In this document: positions 23,806 to 33,475 of the stretch, piece after piece
Layout of the letters: each line of letters begins with the position of its first letter
How positions within the stretch are numbered: the stretch's first letter is position 1
DNA from: SIG607 sp045586405
GTDB lineage: Bacteria; Bacillota; Clostridia; Oscillospirales; Acutalibacteraceae
Length of the DNA: 53,207 bases
Reading direction: 5' to 3'
NCBI GenBank assembly: GCA_045586405.1
Contig: JAZNAG010000004.1
Coordinates: forward strand, 1-53,207
Program-made: the position numbers and the translations under genes
The notes under the pieces: model-generated
What the model saw: the letters and a program-made list of their open reading frames with translations, nothing else
The model's database searches: none
Told to the model about the DNA's origin: nothing

Positions 23806-26688
23806 TTATTGTACTTTAATCCTGCCTTTTTTGGTGAACAATTTATTAAATTGCAGCATTTTTTTAAGATATGCGCCGGTGAACGATTTACTGTTTTTTG
23901 CCACCTGCTCAGGTGTACCCGAGGCAACAATTTTTCCGCCGCCGTCTCCCCCTTCGGGGCCCAAATCTATAATATAATCGGCGGTTTTAATTACATCAAG
24001 GTTGTGCTCAATTACAAGCACCGTATTACCCGCATCTACAAGTTTTTCAAGTACCTCTATAAGTCTGTGAACATCGGCGGTATGAAGTCCCGTTGTGGGC
24101 TCGTCAAGTATATATATTGTTTTTCCTGTACTGCGTTTTGCAAGTTCGGTAGCAAGTTTTACACGCTGAGCTTCACCGCCCGACAACGTTGTGGCAGACT
24201 GACCAAGTTTAACATAGCCAAGTCCCACCTCATAAAGAGTTTTGATTTTACGGTGTATTTTGGGTATGCTTTCAAAGAAGTGCATAGCCTCCTCAACCGT
24301 CATATCAAGCACATCGGATATGCTTTTGTCCTTATATTTTACCGAAAGGGTTTCCTCGTTATACCGTCTGCCCTCACATACCTCACAGGGTACGTAAACG
24401 TCGGGTAAAAACTGCATTTCTATCTTTATAATGCCGTCGCCCTCACAGGCTTCACATCTGCCGCCTCTTACATTAAAGGAAAATCTGCCCGGACCAAAGC
24501 CCTTCATTTTTGCATCCTTTGTTACGGCGAACAGTTCTCTTATATCGTTAAATACACCTGTATAGGTGGCAGGGTTAGAGCGTGGAGTTCTGCCGATGGG
24601 CGACTGGTCAATATCTATAACCTTATCAAGATGCTCTACACCCTCGATTTTACCGAATTTGCCCCAAACAGATTTTGCTTTGTTAAGTTTTGAGGACAGG
24701 TATCTGTAAAGAATATCGTTAACAAGAGAAGATTTGCCCGAGCCCGAAACACCTGTAACACAGGTGAAGGTGCCAAGGGGTATCTCGGCAGTTATCTTTT
24801 TAAGATTGTTTTCCTGTGCTTCATAAACCGTAAGATAATTACCGTTTCCTTTTCTTCTTGTCTTTGGAACGGGAATTTCTTTAATTTTACACAGATACTG
24901 CGCTGTTATAGAGTCCTTGCATTTGCAAAGCCCTTCAACATCGCCAGAATAGATAATCTCACCGCCGTGAACACCTGCACCGGGGCCAATATCAACAATA
25001 TAGTCAGCCTCTTTCATAGTGTCCTCGTCGTGCTCGACTACAATAAGGGTATTACCTAAATCACGCAGTCTTTTAAGGGCTTCAAGCAGACGGTCATTAT
25101 CTCGCTGGTGAAGACCAATGCTTGGCTCATCAAGAATATAGAGCACACCGGTAAGACCTGAACCGATTTGGGTAGCAAGTCTAATACGCTGACTTTCACC
25201 GCCCGAGAGAGTACCCGACGAGCGGGAAAGAGAGAGATAAGAAAGTCCGACGCCGTTTAAAAATTCAAGACGGGCTTTAATTTCCTTTATAATGGGACCT
25301 GCAATTTTCTGCTTTTGTTCGCTAAACTCAAGGGTTTTTAAAAATTCAAGTTCTTCGGTTACCGAAAGACAGCAAAACTCATCAATATTTTTGCCACCCA
25401 CGGTAACACTTAGGGCTTCAGCTTTAAGTCTTGCACCTTTACAGGCAGGACAAACACTTTCGCTCATATAGCTTTCAATTTCACGCTTTGTATAGTCCGA
25501 TTCGGTTTCTCTAAAGCGCCTTTCAAGGTTGTTGACTACACCCTCAAAGGAACTGTTATAATATCCTCCGCCCCATTCAATTAGTTTTTCAAGGCCGATT
25601 TTTTCGCCCTTTGTGCCGTAAAGCAGAGCATTTTTTTGTTCTTCACTTAAATCTTTATAGGGCGTATCAAGGCTGAATCCGTAACGGTTGGCAACACCCT
25701 CAAAGTACATTCTGGCTACGCTGCCCCTTGAAAAAGAGCCTTTGTTTTTTATATTCCAGCCGGAACAGATAAACACACCCTCATTAAGTGAAAGATTTTC
25801 ATCCTCAATTATAAGGTCTGGGTTTACCTTTAAAAAGCGTCCTATACCCGAACAGTCACTACAAGCGCCCAAGGGATTATTAAAGGAAAACAGAGTTGGC
25901 GTAAGCTCGGGAATACTGAGCCCGTGCTCGTCACAAGCGTAATTTTGTGAAAAGTGAAGTTCCTCTCCGCCTATTACATCTACAAGAATTATTCCGTCAG
26001 CCAGCTTGGCAGCAGTTTCTATACTGTCAGAAAGTCGGCTTTTTATTTCCTCTTTTATTACAAGGCGGTCTACTACTATTTCAATATGGTGCTTAATATT
26101 TTTGTCAAGGCTTATTTCTTCGGAAAGTTCATACATATTTCCGTCAATTCTTACCCTTACAAAGCCCGATTTTTTGGCAGATTCAAGCTCCTTTTCGTGT
26201 CTGCCCTTTCTGCCTCTTACAACGGGGGCAAGTACCTGAATCTTAGTGCCTTCGCTTAGTTTCAACACCTTTTTAACTATCTGGTCGGTAGTCTGCTGTT
26301 TGATTTCTTTTTTACAAATAGGACAGTGGGGTGTTCCCACCCTTGCATAAAGCAGTCTTAAATAGTCATAAATTTCGGTTACGGTACCAACGGTAGAACG
26401 GGGATTTTTAGAGGTGGTTTTCTGGTCTATGGATATGGCAGGAGAAAGTCCCTCAATACTGTCAACATCAGGCTTATCCATCTGCCCTAAAAACATACGG
26501 GCATAGGAAGACAGGGACTCAACATAACGGCGTTGTCCCTCGGCATAAATAGTATCAAAAGCAAGGGATGACTTACCCGAACCCGAAAGTCCCGTAAAAA
26601 CAATAAGTTTATCCCTTGGTATTTCTACATCAATGTTTTTAAGGTTGTGAACCCTTGCGCCCTTAATTGTTATTTTTTCAAGTGCCAT
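23806..26688 (-). CDS. uvrA: Excinuclease ABC subunit A
   Basis: The 960-residue damage sensor of nucleotide excision repair has two ABC ATPase modules: Walker A GLSGSGKSS (about residues 33-41) and GVSGSGKSS (about 645-653), signatures LSGGESQRIRLA and LSGGEAQRVKLA, and zinc-finger Cys pairs CPIC, CPAC, CEAC and CEVC. It binds UvrB and loads it onto lesions. It is slightly longer than usual owing to a short basic tail after ...GAYLKKM. The start lies 10 nt after the hydrolase gene. The uvrA and uvrB genes are in one operon, separated by the alpha/beta hydrolase gene. Confidence 0.98.
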   Translation of the reverse strand: MALEKITIKGARVHNLKNIDVEIPRDKLIVFTGLSGSGKSSLAFDTIYAEGQRRYVESLSSYARMFLGQMDKPDVDSIEGLSPAISIDQKTTSKNPRSTVGTVTEIYDYLRLLYARVGTPHCPICKKEIKQQTTDQIVKKVLKLSEGTKIQVLAPVVRGRKGRHEKELESAKKSGFVRVRIDGNMYELSEEISLDKNIKHHIEIVVDRLVIKEEIKSRLSDSIETAAKLADGIILVDVIGGEELHFSQNYACDEHGLSIPELTPTLFSFNNPLGACSDCSGIGRFLKVNPDLIIEDENLSLNEGVFICSGWNIKNKGSFSRGSVARMYFEGVANRYGFSLDTPYKDLSEEQKNALLYGTKGEKIGLEKLIEWGGGYYNSSFEGVVNNLERRFRETESDYTKREIESYMSESVCPACKGARLKAEALSVTVGGKNIDEFCCLSVTEELEFLKTLEFSEQKQKIAGPIIKEIKARLEFLNGVGLSYLSLSRSSGTLSGGESQRIRLATQIGSGLTGVLYILDEPSIGLHQRDNDRLLEALKRLRDLGNTLIVVEHDEDTMKEADYIVDIGPGAGVHGGEIIYSGDVEGLCKCKDSITAQYLCKIKEIPVPKTRRKGNGNYLTVYEAQENNLKKITAEIPLGTFTCVTGVSGSGKSSLVNDILYRYLSSKLNKAKSVWGKFGKIEGVEHLDKVIDIDQSPIGRTPRSNPATYTGVFNDIRELFAVTKDAKMKGFGPGRFSFNVRGGRCEACEGDGIIKIEMQFLPDVYVPCEVCEGRRYNEETLSVKYKDKSISDVLDMTVEEAMHFFESIPKIHRKIKTLYEVGLGYVKLGQSATTLSGGEAQRVKLATELAKRSTGKTIYILDEPTTGLHTADVHRLIEVLEKLVDAGNTVLVIEHNLDVIKTADYIIDLGPEGGDGGGKIVASGTPEQVAKNSKSFTGAYLKKMLQFNKLFTKKGRIKVQ

Positions 26689-26698
26689 ATTATCCCTC

Positions 26699-27373
26699 TT
26701 AAAAAAGATGTGAAGAAAATTCCGCTATTTTAACAAAATTAGTCCTGCGCTGTGCTAAAAGCCACTCCATAAGGTCGGTACTTTCATAGGCATAATTAAT
26801 AGCATCGTTATGCCCCATACCCTCAAGAATTTTAAGTTCTGCGTTTCCGCCGCCTGCTTTAACGGCATTTACGCAAAGTTCTGAATATACATGCGGCACC
26901 AAAGTGTCTTTGTCACCGTGAAAAGCATATACGGGTGTATATTTTAGGTTTGACATACGCCAGGACATACCGCCGCCCGAAATAGGCGCAATACCTGCAA
27001 AAAAGTTGTTATAGGTAAGTCCCATCATCCAGGTGCCGAAACCGCCCATACTTGAGCCTGTAATAGTTATTCTGTCCTCTTTTATTTCGTACTTTGAAAC
27101 AACACAGTCTATAATTTCCTTTAAATTTGCCACTACATTATCCCAAACAAATTCTGCGGGACATTGGGGAGTAAGAATTACCGCATTATACTCTTTTCCT
27201 TCCTTTAAAAGCCTGGGTATAGCGTGACGTTCAAGGTGAGAGAAATTTTCGCCTCTCTCCCCTGCGCCGTGCAAATACACTACCAAAGGAAGTTCTTTAT
27301 AATTATCGGGATAATAAACCCCATAATTCATTCTTACTTTTCCGTTATCATAAATCTCACTGCAAAAATTCAT
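26699..27373 (-). CDS. Alpha/beta hydrolase (esterase/peptidase type)
   Basis: This 224-residue cytosolic hydrolase has the oxyanion segment YLHGAGERG (about residues 33-41), the nucleophile elbow GSSMGGFGTW (Ser at about 107), an Asp in HGDKDTLVP (about 163-171) and a His in GMGHND (about 193-198): the full catalytic triad. It resembles the small prolyl-oligopeptidase/phospholipase-carboxylesterase group. The substrate is unknown. It lies between uvrB (5 nt) and uvrA (10 nt); this position in a repair operon seems incidental. Confidence 0.85.
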   Translation of the reverse strand: MNFCSEIYDNGKVRMNYGVYYPDNYKELPLVVYLHGAGERGENFSHLERHAIPRLLKEGKEYNAVILTPQCPAEFVWDNVVANLKEIIDCVVSKYEIKEDRITITGSSMGGFGTWMMGLTYNNFFAGIAPISGGGMSWRMSNLKYTPVYAFHGDKDTLVPHVYSELCVNAVKAGGGNAELKILEGMGHNDAINYAYESTDLMEWLLAQRRTNFVKIAEFSSHLF

Positions 27374-27378
27374 TACTG

Positions 27379-29331
27379 CTAATCCTTTAACTTTTTAATT
27401 TTATCACGAAGCATTGCCGCGTGTTCAAATTCAAGAAGTTTTGCCGCTTCTTTCATTTGACGGGTTAAAATTTCTATTTGTTTTTCCTTTTCAAGTTTTG
27501 TAAGACGCTTATTTTTCTGTTTATCTGCTCCTCTGCCCGAAATCTCAAGTATTTCGCGTACGTCTTTCACAATGGTTTTAGGCACAATACCGTGCTTTTC
27601 GTTATACTCCGTCTGAATACTTCGTCGTCTTATTGTTTCGCTTATTGCCGCTTCCATACTGTTTGTAACGCTGTCGGCGTACATAATCACCTTGCCGTTT
27701 TCATTTCTTGCAGCACGGCCTATTGTCTGTATAAGGGCAGACTCGCTTCTGAGAAAGCCCTCTTTATCGGCATCAAGTATGGCTACAAGGCTGACTTCGG
27801 GTATATCAAGACCTTCACGAAGCAGATTTATACCCACAAGCACGTCAAACTCGCCTTTGCGTAAATCCCTTATTATCTCCATGCGCTCAATAGTATCAAT
27901 ATCGTGGTGCATATATTTCACCTTTATTGACACATTTAAAAGATAATCGGTAAGGTCCTCGGCCATCTTTTTGGTAAGAGTGGTAACAAGTACCCTCTCT
28001 TTTTTCTCTACCCGTTCGTTTATTTCGGAAATAAGGTCATCAATCTGACCGTCGCTTGACCTGACCGAAATCTCGGGGTCCAATAGCCCGGTAGGACGGA
28101 TTACCTGTTCTACTATGGCGGCAGAGCGTTCTCTTTCAAAAGGCGCAGGTGTAGCCGAAACAAACACCGCCTGATTTATATGGGAATAAAATTCCTCAAA
28201 ATTAAGAGGACGGTTGTCAAATGCCGAGGGCAGTCTGAAGCCGTATTCCACAAGGTTTGATTTTCTTGCAAAATCACCGCCGTACATACCCCTTACCTGT
28301 GGCAAGGTTACGTGGGACTCGTCCACAAACAACACAAAATCGTCAGGGAAATAATCAAGCAGAGTTGTTGGTGTACTGCCCCGTTTTCTGCCCGACAAAA
28401 CACCCGAATAATTTTCGATACCTTTGCAGGTACCAACCTCACGGAGCATTTCCACATCATATTCGGTGCGCTGTCTTATACGCTGAGCCTCAATAAGTTT
28501 ACCGCTTTCAATAAACTCCCTTTCTCTGTCCTGCATTTCCTTTAAAATATTTTCTATTCCCTTTTCCATTTTGTCTTCGGAAATAATATAGTGGGAGGCA
28601 GGATATATGGCTACGTGGCTTAAAGTATTTTTAATTTCACCCGTTACGGTATTTATTTCGCTTATTCTGTCAATTTCGTCACCAAAAAATTCTACCCTTA
28701 TAGCATTTTCATAAGAATAGGCAGGGTAAATATCAACAGTATCTCCTCTTACCCTGAATTTATTACGTACAAAATTAAGGTCATTACGCTCATACTGTAA
28801 GGTTATAAGTTTTCTGATCAGCCAATCTCTTTCCTTTTTCATTCCGGTGCGAAGTGATATAACCATTTCTCTATAGTCAATAGGGTCACCAAGAGTATAT
28901 ATACAGGAAACCGATGCCACAATTATAACATCCCGCCGTTCAGACAAAGCGCAGGTTGCACTGTGGCGAAGCTTGTCTATTTCATCATTTATTGCCGAGT
29001 CTTTTTCTATATAGGTATCAGTCCCCGGCAAATATGCCTCAGGCTGATAGTAGTCATAGTAGGACACAAAATACTCCACCGCGTTTTCAGGGAAGAATTC
29101 GCGAAACTCACTGCAAAGCTGTGCGGCAAGGGTTTTATTGTGAGCGAGAACGAGAGTTGGACGGTTTACATTTGCTATAATATTCGCCATAGTAAATGTT
29201 TTACCCGAACCAGTAACACCAAGTAAAACCTGCTCTTTTAAGCCGTTTTTGAGGCCGTTTGAAAGTTTTTCAATAGCTTCAGGCTGGTCGCCGGTTGGCT
29301 TATAGTTTGACACTAACTTAAACCTGTCCAC
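27379..29331 (-). CDS. uvrB: Excinuclease ABC subunit B
   Basis: The 650-residue UvrB verifies lesions and recruits UvrC. It has Walker A LGVTGSGKTFT (about residues 37-47), the damage-probing beta-hairpin YYDYYQPEAYLPGTDTYIEKD, helicase motif QTIGRAARN near 538-546, and a C-terminal UVR domain (ILTRQMKEAAKLLEFEHAAM) that contacts UvrC. The start is GTG, 9 nt after AAAGGAG. It is the first gene of a ten-gene operon that continues to ispH-rpsA; no uvrC is in the window. Confidence 0.98.
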   Translation of the reverse strand: MDRFKLVSNYKPTGDQPEAIEKLSNGLKNGLKEQVLLGVTGSGKTFTMANIIANVNRPTLVLAHNKTLAAQLCSEFREFFPENAVEYFVSYYDYYQPEAYLPGTDTYIEKDSAINDEIDKLRHSATCALSERRDVIIVASVSCIYTLGDPIDYREMVISLRTGMKKERDWLIRKLITLQYERNDLNFVRNKFRVRGDTVDIYPAYSYENAIRVEFFGDEIDRISEINTVTGEIKNTLSHVAIYPASHYIISEDKMEKGIENILKEMQDREREFIESGKLIEAQRIRQRTEYDVEMLREVGTCKGIENYSGVLSGRKRGSTPTTLLDYFPDDFVLFVDESHVTLPQVRGMYGGDFARKSNLVEYGFRLPSAFDNRPLNFEEFYSHINQAVFVSATPAPFERERSAAIVEQVIRPTGLLDPEISVRSSDGQIDDLISEINERVEKKERVLVTTLTKKMAEDLTDYLLNVSIKVKYMHHDIDTIERMEIIRDLRKGEFDVLVGINLLREGLDIPEVSLVAILDADKEGFLRSESALIQTIGRAARNENGKVIMYADSVTNSMEAAISETIRRRSIQTEYNEKHGIVPKTIVKDVREILEISGRGADKQKNKRLTKLEKEKQIEILTRQMKEAAKLLEFEHAAMLRDKIKKLKD

Positions 29332-29364
29332 TTATTCTCACTCCTTTATATTTTTATTCTATAT

Positions 29365-29393
29365 ATTATACCATAAATTATTCTGAAAGTAAA
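29365..29393 (-). promoter_or_regulatory. Promoter of the uvrB to ispH-rpsA operon
   Basis: Minus strand: -35 TTTACT (29388-29393), 17-nt spacer, -10 TATAAT (29365-29370) with an extended TGG. The -35 touches the upstream terminator. I see no SOS box in this promoter. Confidence 0.7.
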
Positions 29394-29427
29394 TAAAGGA
29401 ACAGATTTTTTAAACCTGTCCCTTTAT
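29393..29427 (-). terminator. Terminator upstream of uvrB
   Basis: On the minus strand AAAGGGACAG pairs with CTGTTCCTTT (one G-U) across an 11-nt loop, followed by ATTTACTTT. It once served the gene whose remnant ends at 29459. Confidence 0.65.
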
Positions 29428-29458
29428 AGTTTACCCGTATATATTAAACGGCGAATAT

Positions 29459-29744
29459 TTATATCAACTTATTTGTTAAAATCACATATCCCCACGGTGT
29501 GATATTATCAATTTTAACCACGGTGCCGGTATCGACTGTTTCTTGTTCTTCATTTAAATACTCACCATCGGCAGAAATCTCATAAATCTTGGTTTTTTCT
29601 TTCAGACTGCACTCAAATTCGCCTGTTTCGTCAAAAGAAGCGTTGACAAGAACAATATTCATTGTACCCTTATTATCGGTTGTCATTAAAGGCATTACCT
29701 TTGAATAGGGGTTCAGCTTTAATTTAAGGGGCAAATTATAGTTC
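29459..29744 (-). pseudogene. Probable 3' remnant of a larger gene
   Basis: The frame (from about NYNLPLKLKLNPYSKV to ITPWGYVILTNKLI, roughly 90 residues) reads like the C-terminal beta-rich domain of a bigger secreted or carbohydrate-active protein: VLVNASFDETGEF, then an acidic EYLNEEQETVDTG. It has no ribosome binding site or proper start at its 5' side, where it runs directly into the hairpin that follows rfbD. A matching terminator follows. I infer that the 5' part was deleted when the rfbD end was joined. I do not recognise the family; a short real gene from an internal ATG is the alternative. Confidence 0.4.
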
Positions 29745-29745
29745 G

Positions 29746-29775
29746 AAAGCCGATTGCAGTTTAGCAATCGGCTTT
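29746..29775. terminator. Hairpin after rfbD
   Basis: AAAGCCGATTGC/GCAATCGGCTTT, a perfect 12-bp stem with a 6-nt loop. On the minus strand only TTT follows; the better T-tract (GATTTTTTATG) is on the plus strand, towards rfbD. It probably ends the polysaccharide operon. Confidence 0.6.
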
Positions 29776-29781
29776 GATTTT

Positions 29782-30669
29782 TTATGAATCTATTTCCTTT
29801 AAATAACGGCTTAAGGCATCCTGCCAAGACGGCAACGGCTTAAACCCGTTTTCAACAAGTTTTGATTTATCAAGACGGCTGTTATACGGTCGTGCGGCTT
29901 TAGAAAGCCCGTATTCTTCAGTGGTAACAGGCACTACCTTTGTGGTATACCCTGCCTGACGGAATATTTCACAGGTAAAATCATACCAGCTGATATATCC
30001 ACCCTCGTTAGTAGCGTGATAATAACCGTATTTTTCGGTTTCGCACATATCTACCAGCAGTCTTGAAAGGTCAAGAGTATACGTGGGGGTACCTATCTGG
30101 TCGCTTACAACACGTACCGTGTCATACTTTTTACCCACGTTTAACATAGTTTTTATAAAGTTTTTACCGTTAAAGCCGAAAACCCAGGCAATACGAACAA
30201 TAAAATATTTATCCAGAATACTGCTAACTGCCTTTTCGCCTTCAAGCTTTGTGCTGCCGTATACGCTTAAGGGCGCATAATCTTTACAGTCAGGCTGCCA
30301 AGGCTCAGTACCCTTGCCGTCAAAGACATAGTCTGTACTAATATAAATCATCTTGCAGTCAAGCTCTTTACAAGCCTCTGCAATATTAGCAGTACCCGAA
30401 ACGTTTATGGCGTAAACCTTTGACTTGTTTTCTTCGTCCTCTGCGGCATCTACGGCTGTCCAGGCAGCGCAGTGAACAACGGCATCGGGTTTAACATCTG
30501 AAAGTGTCTTGCAGGCGGCTGCTTTATCGGTTATATCAAGCTGTATATAGCTTTCAAAATCTAAGCTTTCGAGAATATCACTGCCTATAGCCTCATATCC
30601 GCGGGATGCGAGCTCCTTCATAACGTCGAAGCCCAACTGTCCGCCAACACCTGTAACTAAAACTCTCAT
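29782..30669 (-). CDS. rfbD: dTDP-4-dehydrorhamnose reductase
   Basis: The 295-residue extended SDR reduces dTDP-4-keto-L-rhamnose to dTDP-L-rhamnose with NAD(P)H. It has GVGGQLGFDV (residues 7-16), the STDYVFDG segment and catalytic YGSTKLEGE (YxxxK, about residues 132-140). It overlaps rfbB by one base. It normally works after the epimerase RfbC, whose gene is not present here. Confidence 0.95.
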   Translation of the reverse strand: MRVLVTGVGGQLGFDVMKELASRGYEAIGSDILESLDFESYIQLDITDKAAACKTLSDVKPDAVVHCAAWTAVDAAEDEENKSKVYAINVSGTANIAEACKELDCKMIYISTDYVFDGKGTEPWQPDCKDYAPLSVYGSTKLEGEKAVSSILDKYFIVRIAWVFGFNGKNFIKTMLNVGKKYDTVRVVSDQIGTPTYTLDLSRLLVDMCETEKYGYYHATNEGGYISWYDFTCEIFRQAGYTTKVVPVTTEEYGLSKAARPYNSRLDKSKLVENGFKPLPSWQDALSRYLKEIDS

Positions 30670-31688
30670 TATCTGTTACCGTACATCTTGTCGTAATAGT
30701 TTTGGTATTCACCGGAAATAATGGTTTCCCACCATTCCTTATTGTCGAGATACCACTGTATAGTTTTCTGAATTCCGTCGGCAAACTTAGTTTCAGGAAG
30801 CCAACCGAGTTCATTATGAATCTTAGTAGGATCAATTGCATAGCGCATATCGTGGCCTTTTCTGTCTGTTACATAGGTAATAAGACTTTCAGGCTTGCCG
30901 AGTGCTTTACAAATAATCTTAACGATATCAATATTCTTCATTTCATTGTGTCCGCCGATATTATAAACCTCGCCAACTCTGCCCTTATGTATTATAAGGT
31001 CAATAGCTTTGCAGTGGTCTTCAACATAAAGCCAGTCACGCACGTTAAGGCCTTCGCCGTAAACAGGCAGAGGCTTATCGTTAAGAGCATTAGCTATCAT
31101 AAGAGGAATAAGCTTTTCGGGGAAATGGTAAGGACCGTAGTTGTTAGAACAACGGCTTATTGTAACAGGAAGACCAAAGGTTCTGTGATAAGCAAGAACA
31201 AGAAGGTCAGCACCTGCTTTAGAGCTTGAATAAGGTGAAGAGGTATGAATAGGGGTTTCCTCAGTAAAGAAAAGGTCAGGACGGTCAAGAGGCAAATCAC
31301 CGTAAACTTCGTCGGTAGAAACCTGATGATAACGAACGATTCCGTATTTACGGCAAGCATCCATAAGTACCTGTGTACCAAGAATATTTGTCTGAAGGAA
31401 TACTTCGGGGTTTTCTATAGAACGGTCAACGTGACTCTCTGCCGCAAAGTTAACCACAATATCCGGCTTTTCTTCTTCAAAGAGTTTGTATACTGCTTCT
31501 CTGTCGCAAATATCTTCTTTAACAAAGCGGAAGTTAGGGTTGTCCATAACAGGCGCAAGAGTTGAAAGATTACCGGCATAAGTAAGTTTATCAAGGCAGA
31601 TTATACGGTAATCGGGATATTTAGAAAGCATATGGAAGACAAAGTTTGAACCAATAAATCCGGCGCCGCCTGTTACAATAATAGTCAT
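30669..31688 (-). CDS. rfbB: dTDP-glucose 4,6-dehydratase
   Basis: This 339-residue NAD-dependent dehydratase makes dTDP-4-keto-6-deoxyglucose. The Rossmann motif is VTGGAGFIGSNF (about residues 5-16), catalytic STDEVYGDL and YSSSKAGADLL (YxxxK, about 158-168) are present, and length is typical. It lies 19 nt after rfbA and is coupled to rfbD. Confidence 0.97.
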   Translation of the reverse strand: MTIIVTGGAGFIGSNFVFHMLSKYPDYRIICLDKLTYAGNLSTLAPVMDNPNFRFVKEDICDREAVYKLFEEEKPDIVVNFAAESHVDRSIENPEVFLQTNILGTQVLMDACRKYGIVRYHQVSTDEVYGDLPLDRPDLFFTEETPIHTSSPYSSSKAGADLLVLAYHRTFGLPVTISRCSNNYGPYHFPEKLIPLMIANALNDKPLPVYGEGLNVRDWLYVEDHCKAIDLIIHKGRVGEVYNIGGHNEMKNIDIVKIICKALGKPESLITYVTDRKGHDMRYAIDPTKIHNELGWLPETKFADGIQKTIQWYLDNKEWWETIISGEYQNYYDKMYGNR

Positions 31689-31707
31689 AATCTCTACTCC
31701 TTAAAAA

Positions 31708-32604
31708 TTAGTACAATTTTTCAATATATTTTCCGTCAAGAACATCTTTTAGATACTGTCCGTATTGGTTTTTCTTTAAAACCTCATAAACTTCTAAAAC
31801 GTCCTCTTTGGTTATCCAGCCGTTGAGGTAAGCAATTTCCTCAAGACAGGCAATTTTTCTGTGCTGATGGGTTTCAACCGTTTTAACGAAGTTTGTAGCA
31901 TCAACAAGGCTTTCGTGTGTTCCTGTATCAAGCCAGGTAAAGCCCTGACCAAGCAGTTCAACGTTTAAATCACCCTGCTCAAGATAAATTCTGTTAAGGT
32001 CGGTTATTTCAAGTTCACCACGAGGTGAGGGTTTAAGATTTTTAGCATATTCTACAACGCGGTTATCGTAGAAATAAAGTCCGGTTACGCAATAATTACT
32101 CTTCGGTTTTTGAGGTTTTTCTTCTATAGATATTGCTCTGCCGTCCTTATCAAATTCAACAATACCAAAACGCTCAGGATCGTCAACATAATATCCAAAC
32201 ACTGTAGCACCCTTACCTGTTTCAGCGTTTTGAACAGCTGATATAAGGCGTTTCTTTAAACCATGACCTGCAAATATATTGTCACCAAGTACCATTGCTA
32301 CAGTATCATTTCCGATAAAATCAGCGCCTATTATAAAGGCTTGTGCCAAACCATCAGGAGAAGGCTGAACAGCATAAGAAAGGTTTACGCCGAACTGTTT
32401 TCCGTCGCCAAGCAAATCTTTAAAACGGGGTGTATCCTGAGGAGTCGAGATAATTAGTATATCACGAATACCTGCTTTCATAAGTACCGATAAGGGATAA
32501 TAAATCATCGGCTTATCGTATATCGGTAACAACTGCTTTGAAGTTACCTTGGTCAGCGGATAAAGTCTTGTACCGGAACCACCGGCAAGAATAATACCTT
32601 TCAT
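31708..32604 (-). CDS. rfbA: Glucose-1-phosphate thymidylyltransferase
   Basis: The 298-residue nucleotidyltransferase joins dTTP and glucose 1-phosphate to dTDP-glucose. The activation motif GGSGTRLYPLTKVTSKQLLP (residues 8-27) and YDKPMIYYPLS are those of RmlA. Ribosome binding site AAAGGAG. It is the first of the three nucleotide-sugar genes and follows the rhamnosyltransferase-like gene by 16 nt. Confidence 0.97.
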   Translation of the reverse strand: MKGIILAGGSGTRLYPLTKVTSKQLLPIYDKPMIYYPLSVLMKAGIRDILIISTPQDTPRFKDLLGDGKQFGVNLSYAVQPSPDGLAQAFIIGADFIGNDTVAMVLGDNIFAGHGLKKRLISAVQNAETGKGATVFGYYVDDPERFGIVEFDKDGRAISIEEKPQKPKSNYCVTGLYFYDNRVVEYAKNLKPSPRGELEITDLNRIYLEQGDLNVELLGQGFTWLDTGTHESLVDATNFVKTVETHQHRKIACLEEIAYLNGWITKEDVLEVYEVLKKNQYGQYLKDVLDGKYIEKLY

Positions 32605-32620
32605 AAATATATCTCCTTTT

Positions 32621-33475
32621 CTATAACGCTCCTGTTTTTGATGTAAAATAATCTCTTATTCCCATCAATATATACTTAAGTCTTTCTTTTCTTTTTTCAA
32701 GAAAAACAATATGAATTACAGGGCGTACTGTAAGCATTACTATAAATCTCAATTTGAATTTAAAGGGTGTGTAGTTCCTTGTCAACAGATATAAGCATTC
32801 TCTTGTCTGATAGTATTCGCGAAACGGACTGCCCACTCTGATACTAATCGGTCCTACTTTCTTTTCACCTGTGCCCAAGCTATGCCTAAGTGTAACAACA
32901 TCTGTCATAACACATATTTTATTGAGTTTTTTCATTCGCCAACATAAATCCCAATCTGCCATATCAAGAAAAACTCTATCGTTCCAAAAACCGATATCTT
33001 TTATTGTCTTAAATTTGCATAACATAGAGGAAGTTATAGCGCTTGACACTGTAAAACTGTTTTCACTTATCGGTGTTTTCATTCTGGGTGATTCAATTGT
33101 ATTATTACTTGTATTGAAAAAGAACGGTGCTAAGCAGCCTAAATTAAAACCTTTCGCTTCAAGTTTCTCATATTCTTTTACCAAAGCCGTTATATGCCCG
33201 TCTGAAATGCTTGAATCCTGATCAAAAAAGATAACATAATCCTCATCACAAAACAGCTCCTGTTTTTTTAGGATACTGTTAAAAGCCAAAGACAGCCCTA
33301 AATTTTTACCAAACCATTCGTAATTGATATTGTCAGGCAAGTCTATAAATAAGTTTTCATGACTTTCAGGACTATTATCACAAATATAGACTACATCAAC
33401 TTGCTCTGATATTTTACGTATGTTGTCCCTTACCAAATCTGTAGGGAAATAAACTGTAATAAGAGCCTTTATCAT
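32621..33475 (-). CDS. Family 2 glycosyltransferase, rhamnosyltransferase-like
   Basis: The 284-residue GT-A enzyme has the N-terminal pattern MIKALITVYFPTD, the metal-binding FFDQDSSIS (about residues 83-91, equivalent of DXD) and DMADWDLCWRMKKL (about 171-184) with the acceptor-side Asp. The combination with dTDP-rhamnose genes makes transfer of rhamnose to a surface glycan probable, though the donor is inferred. A C-terminal hydrophobic/basic stretch may bind the membrane. The start follows TAGGAGA; the upstream membrane protein reads 62 nt into it. Confidence 0.85.
   Translation of the reverse strand: MIKALITVYFPTDLVRDNIRKISEQVDVVYICDNSPESHENLFIDLPDNINYEWFGKNLGLSLAFNSILKKQELFCDEDYVIFFDQDSSISDGHITALVKEYEKLEAKGFNLGCLAPFFFNTSNNTIESPRMKTPISENSFTVSSAITSSMLCKFKTIKDIGFWNDRVFLDMADWDLCWRMKKLNKICVMTDVVTLRHSLGTGEKKVGPISIRVGSPFREYYQTRECLYLLTRNYTPFKFKLRFIVMLTVRPVIHIVFLEKRKERLKYILMGIRDYFTSKTGAL

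Noticed and set aside
33414..33475. Frameshift at the end of the polymerase-like gene
   Set aside because: The 62-nt overlap is unusual but both frames are intact and the family's C-terminus is too variable to call an error.
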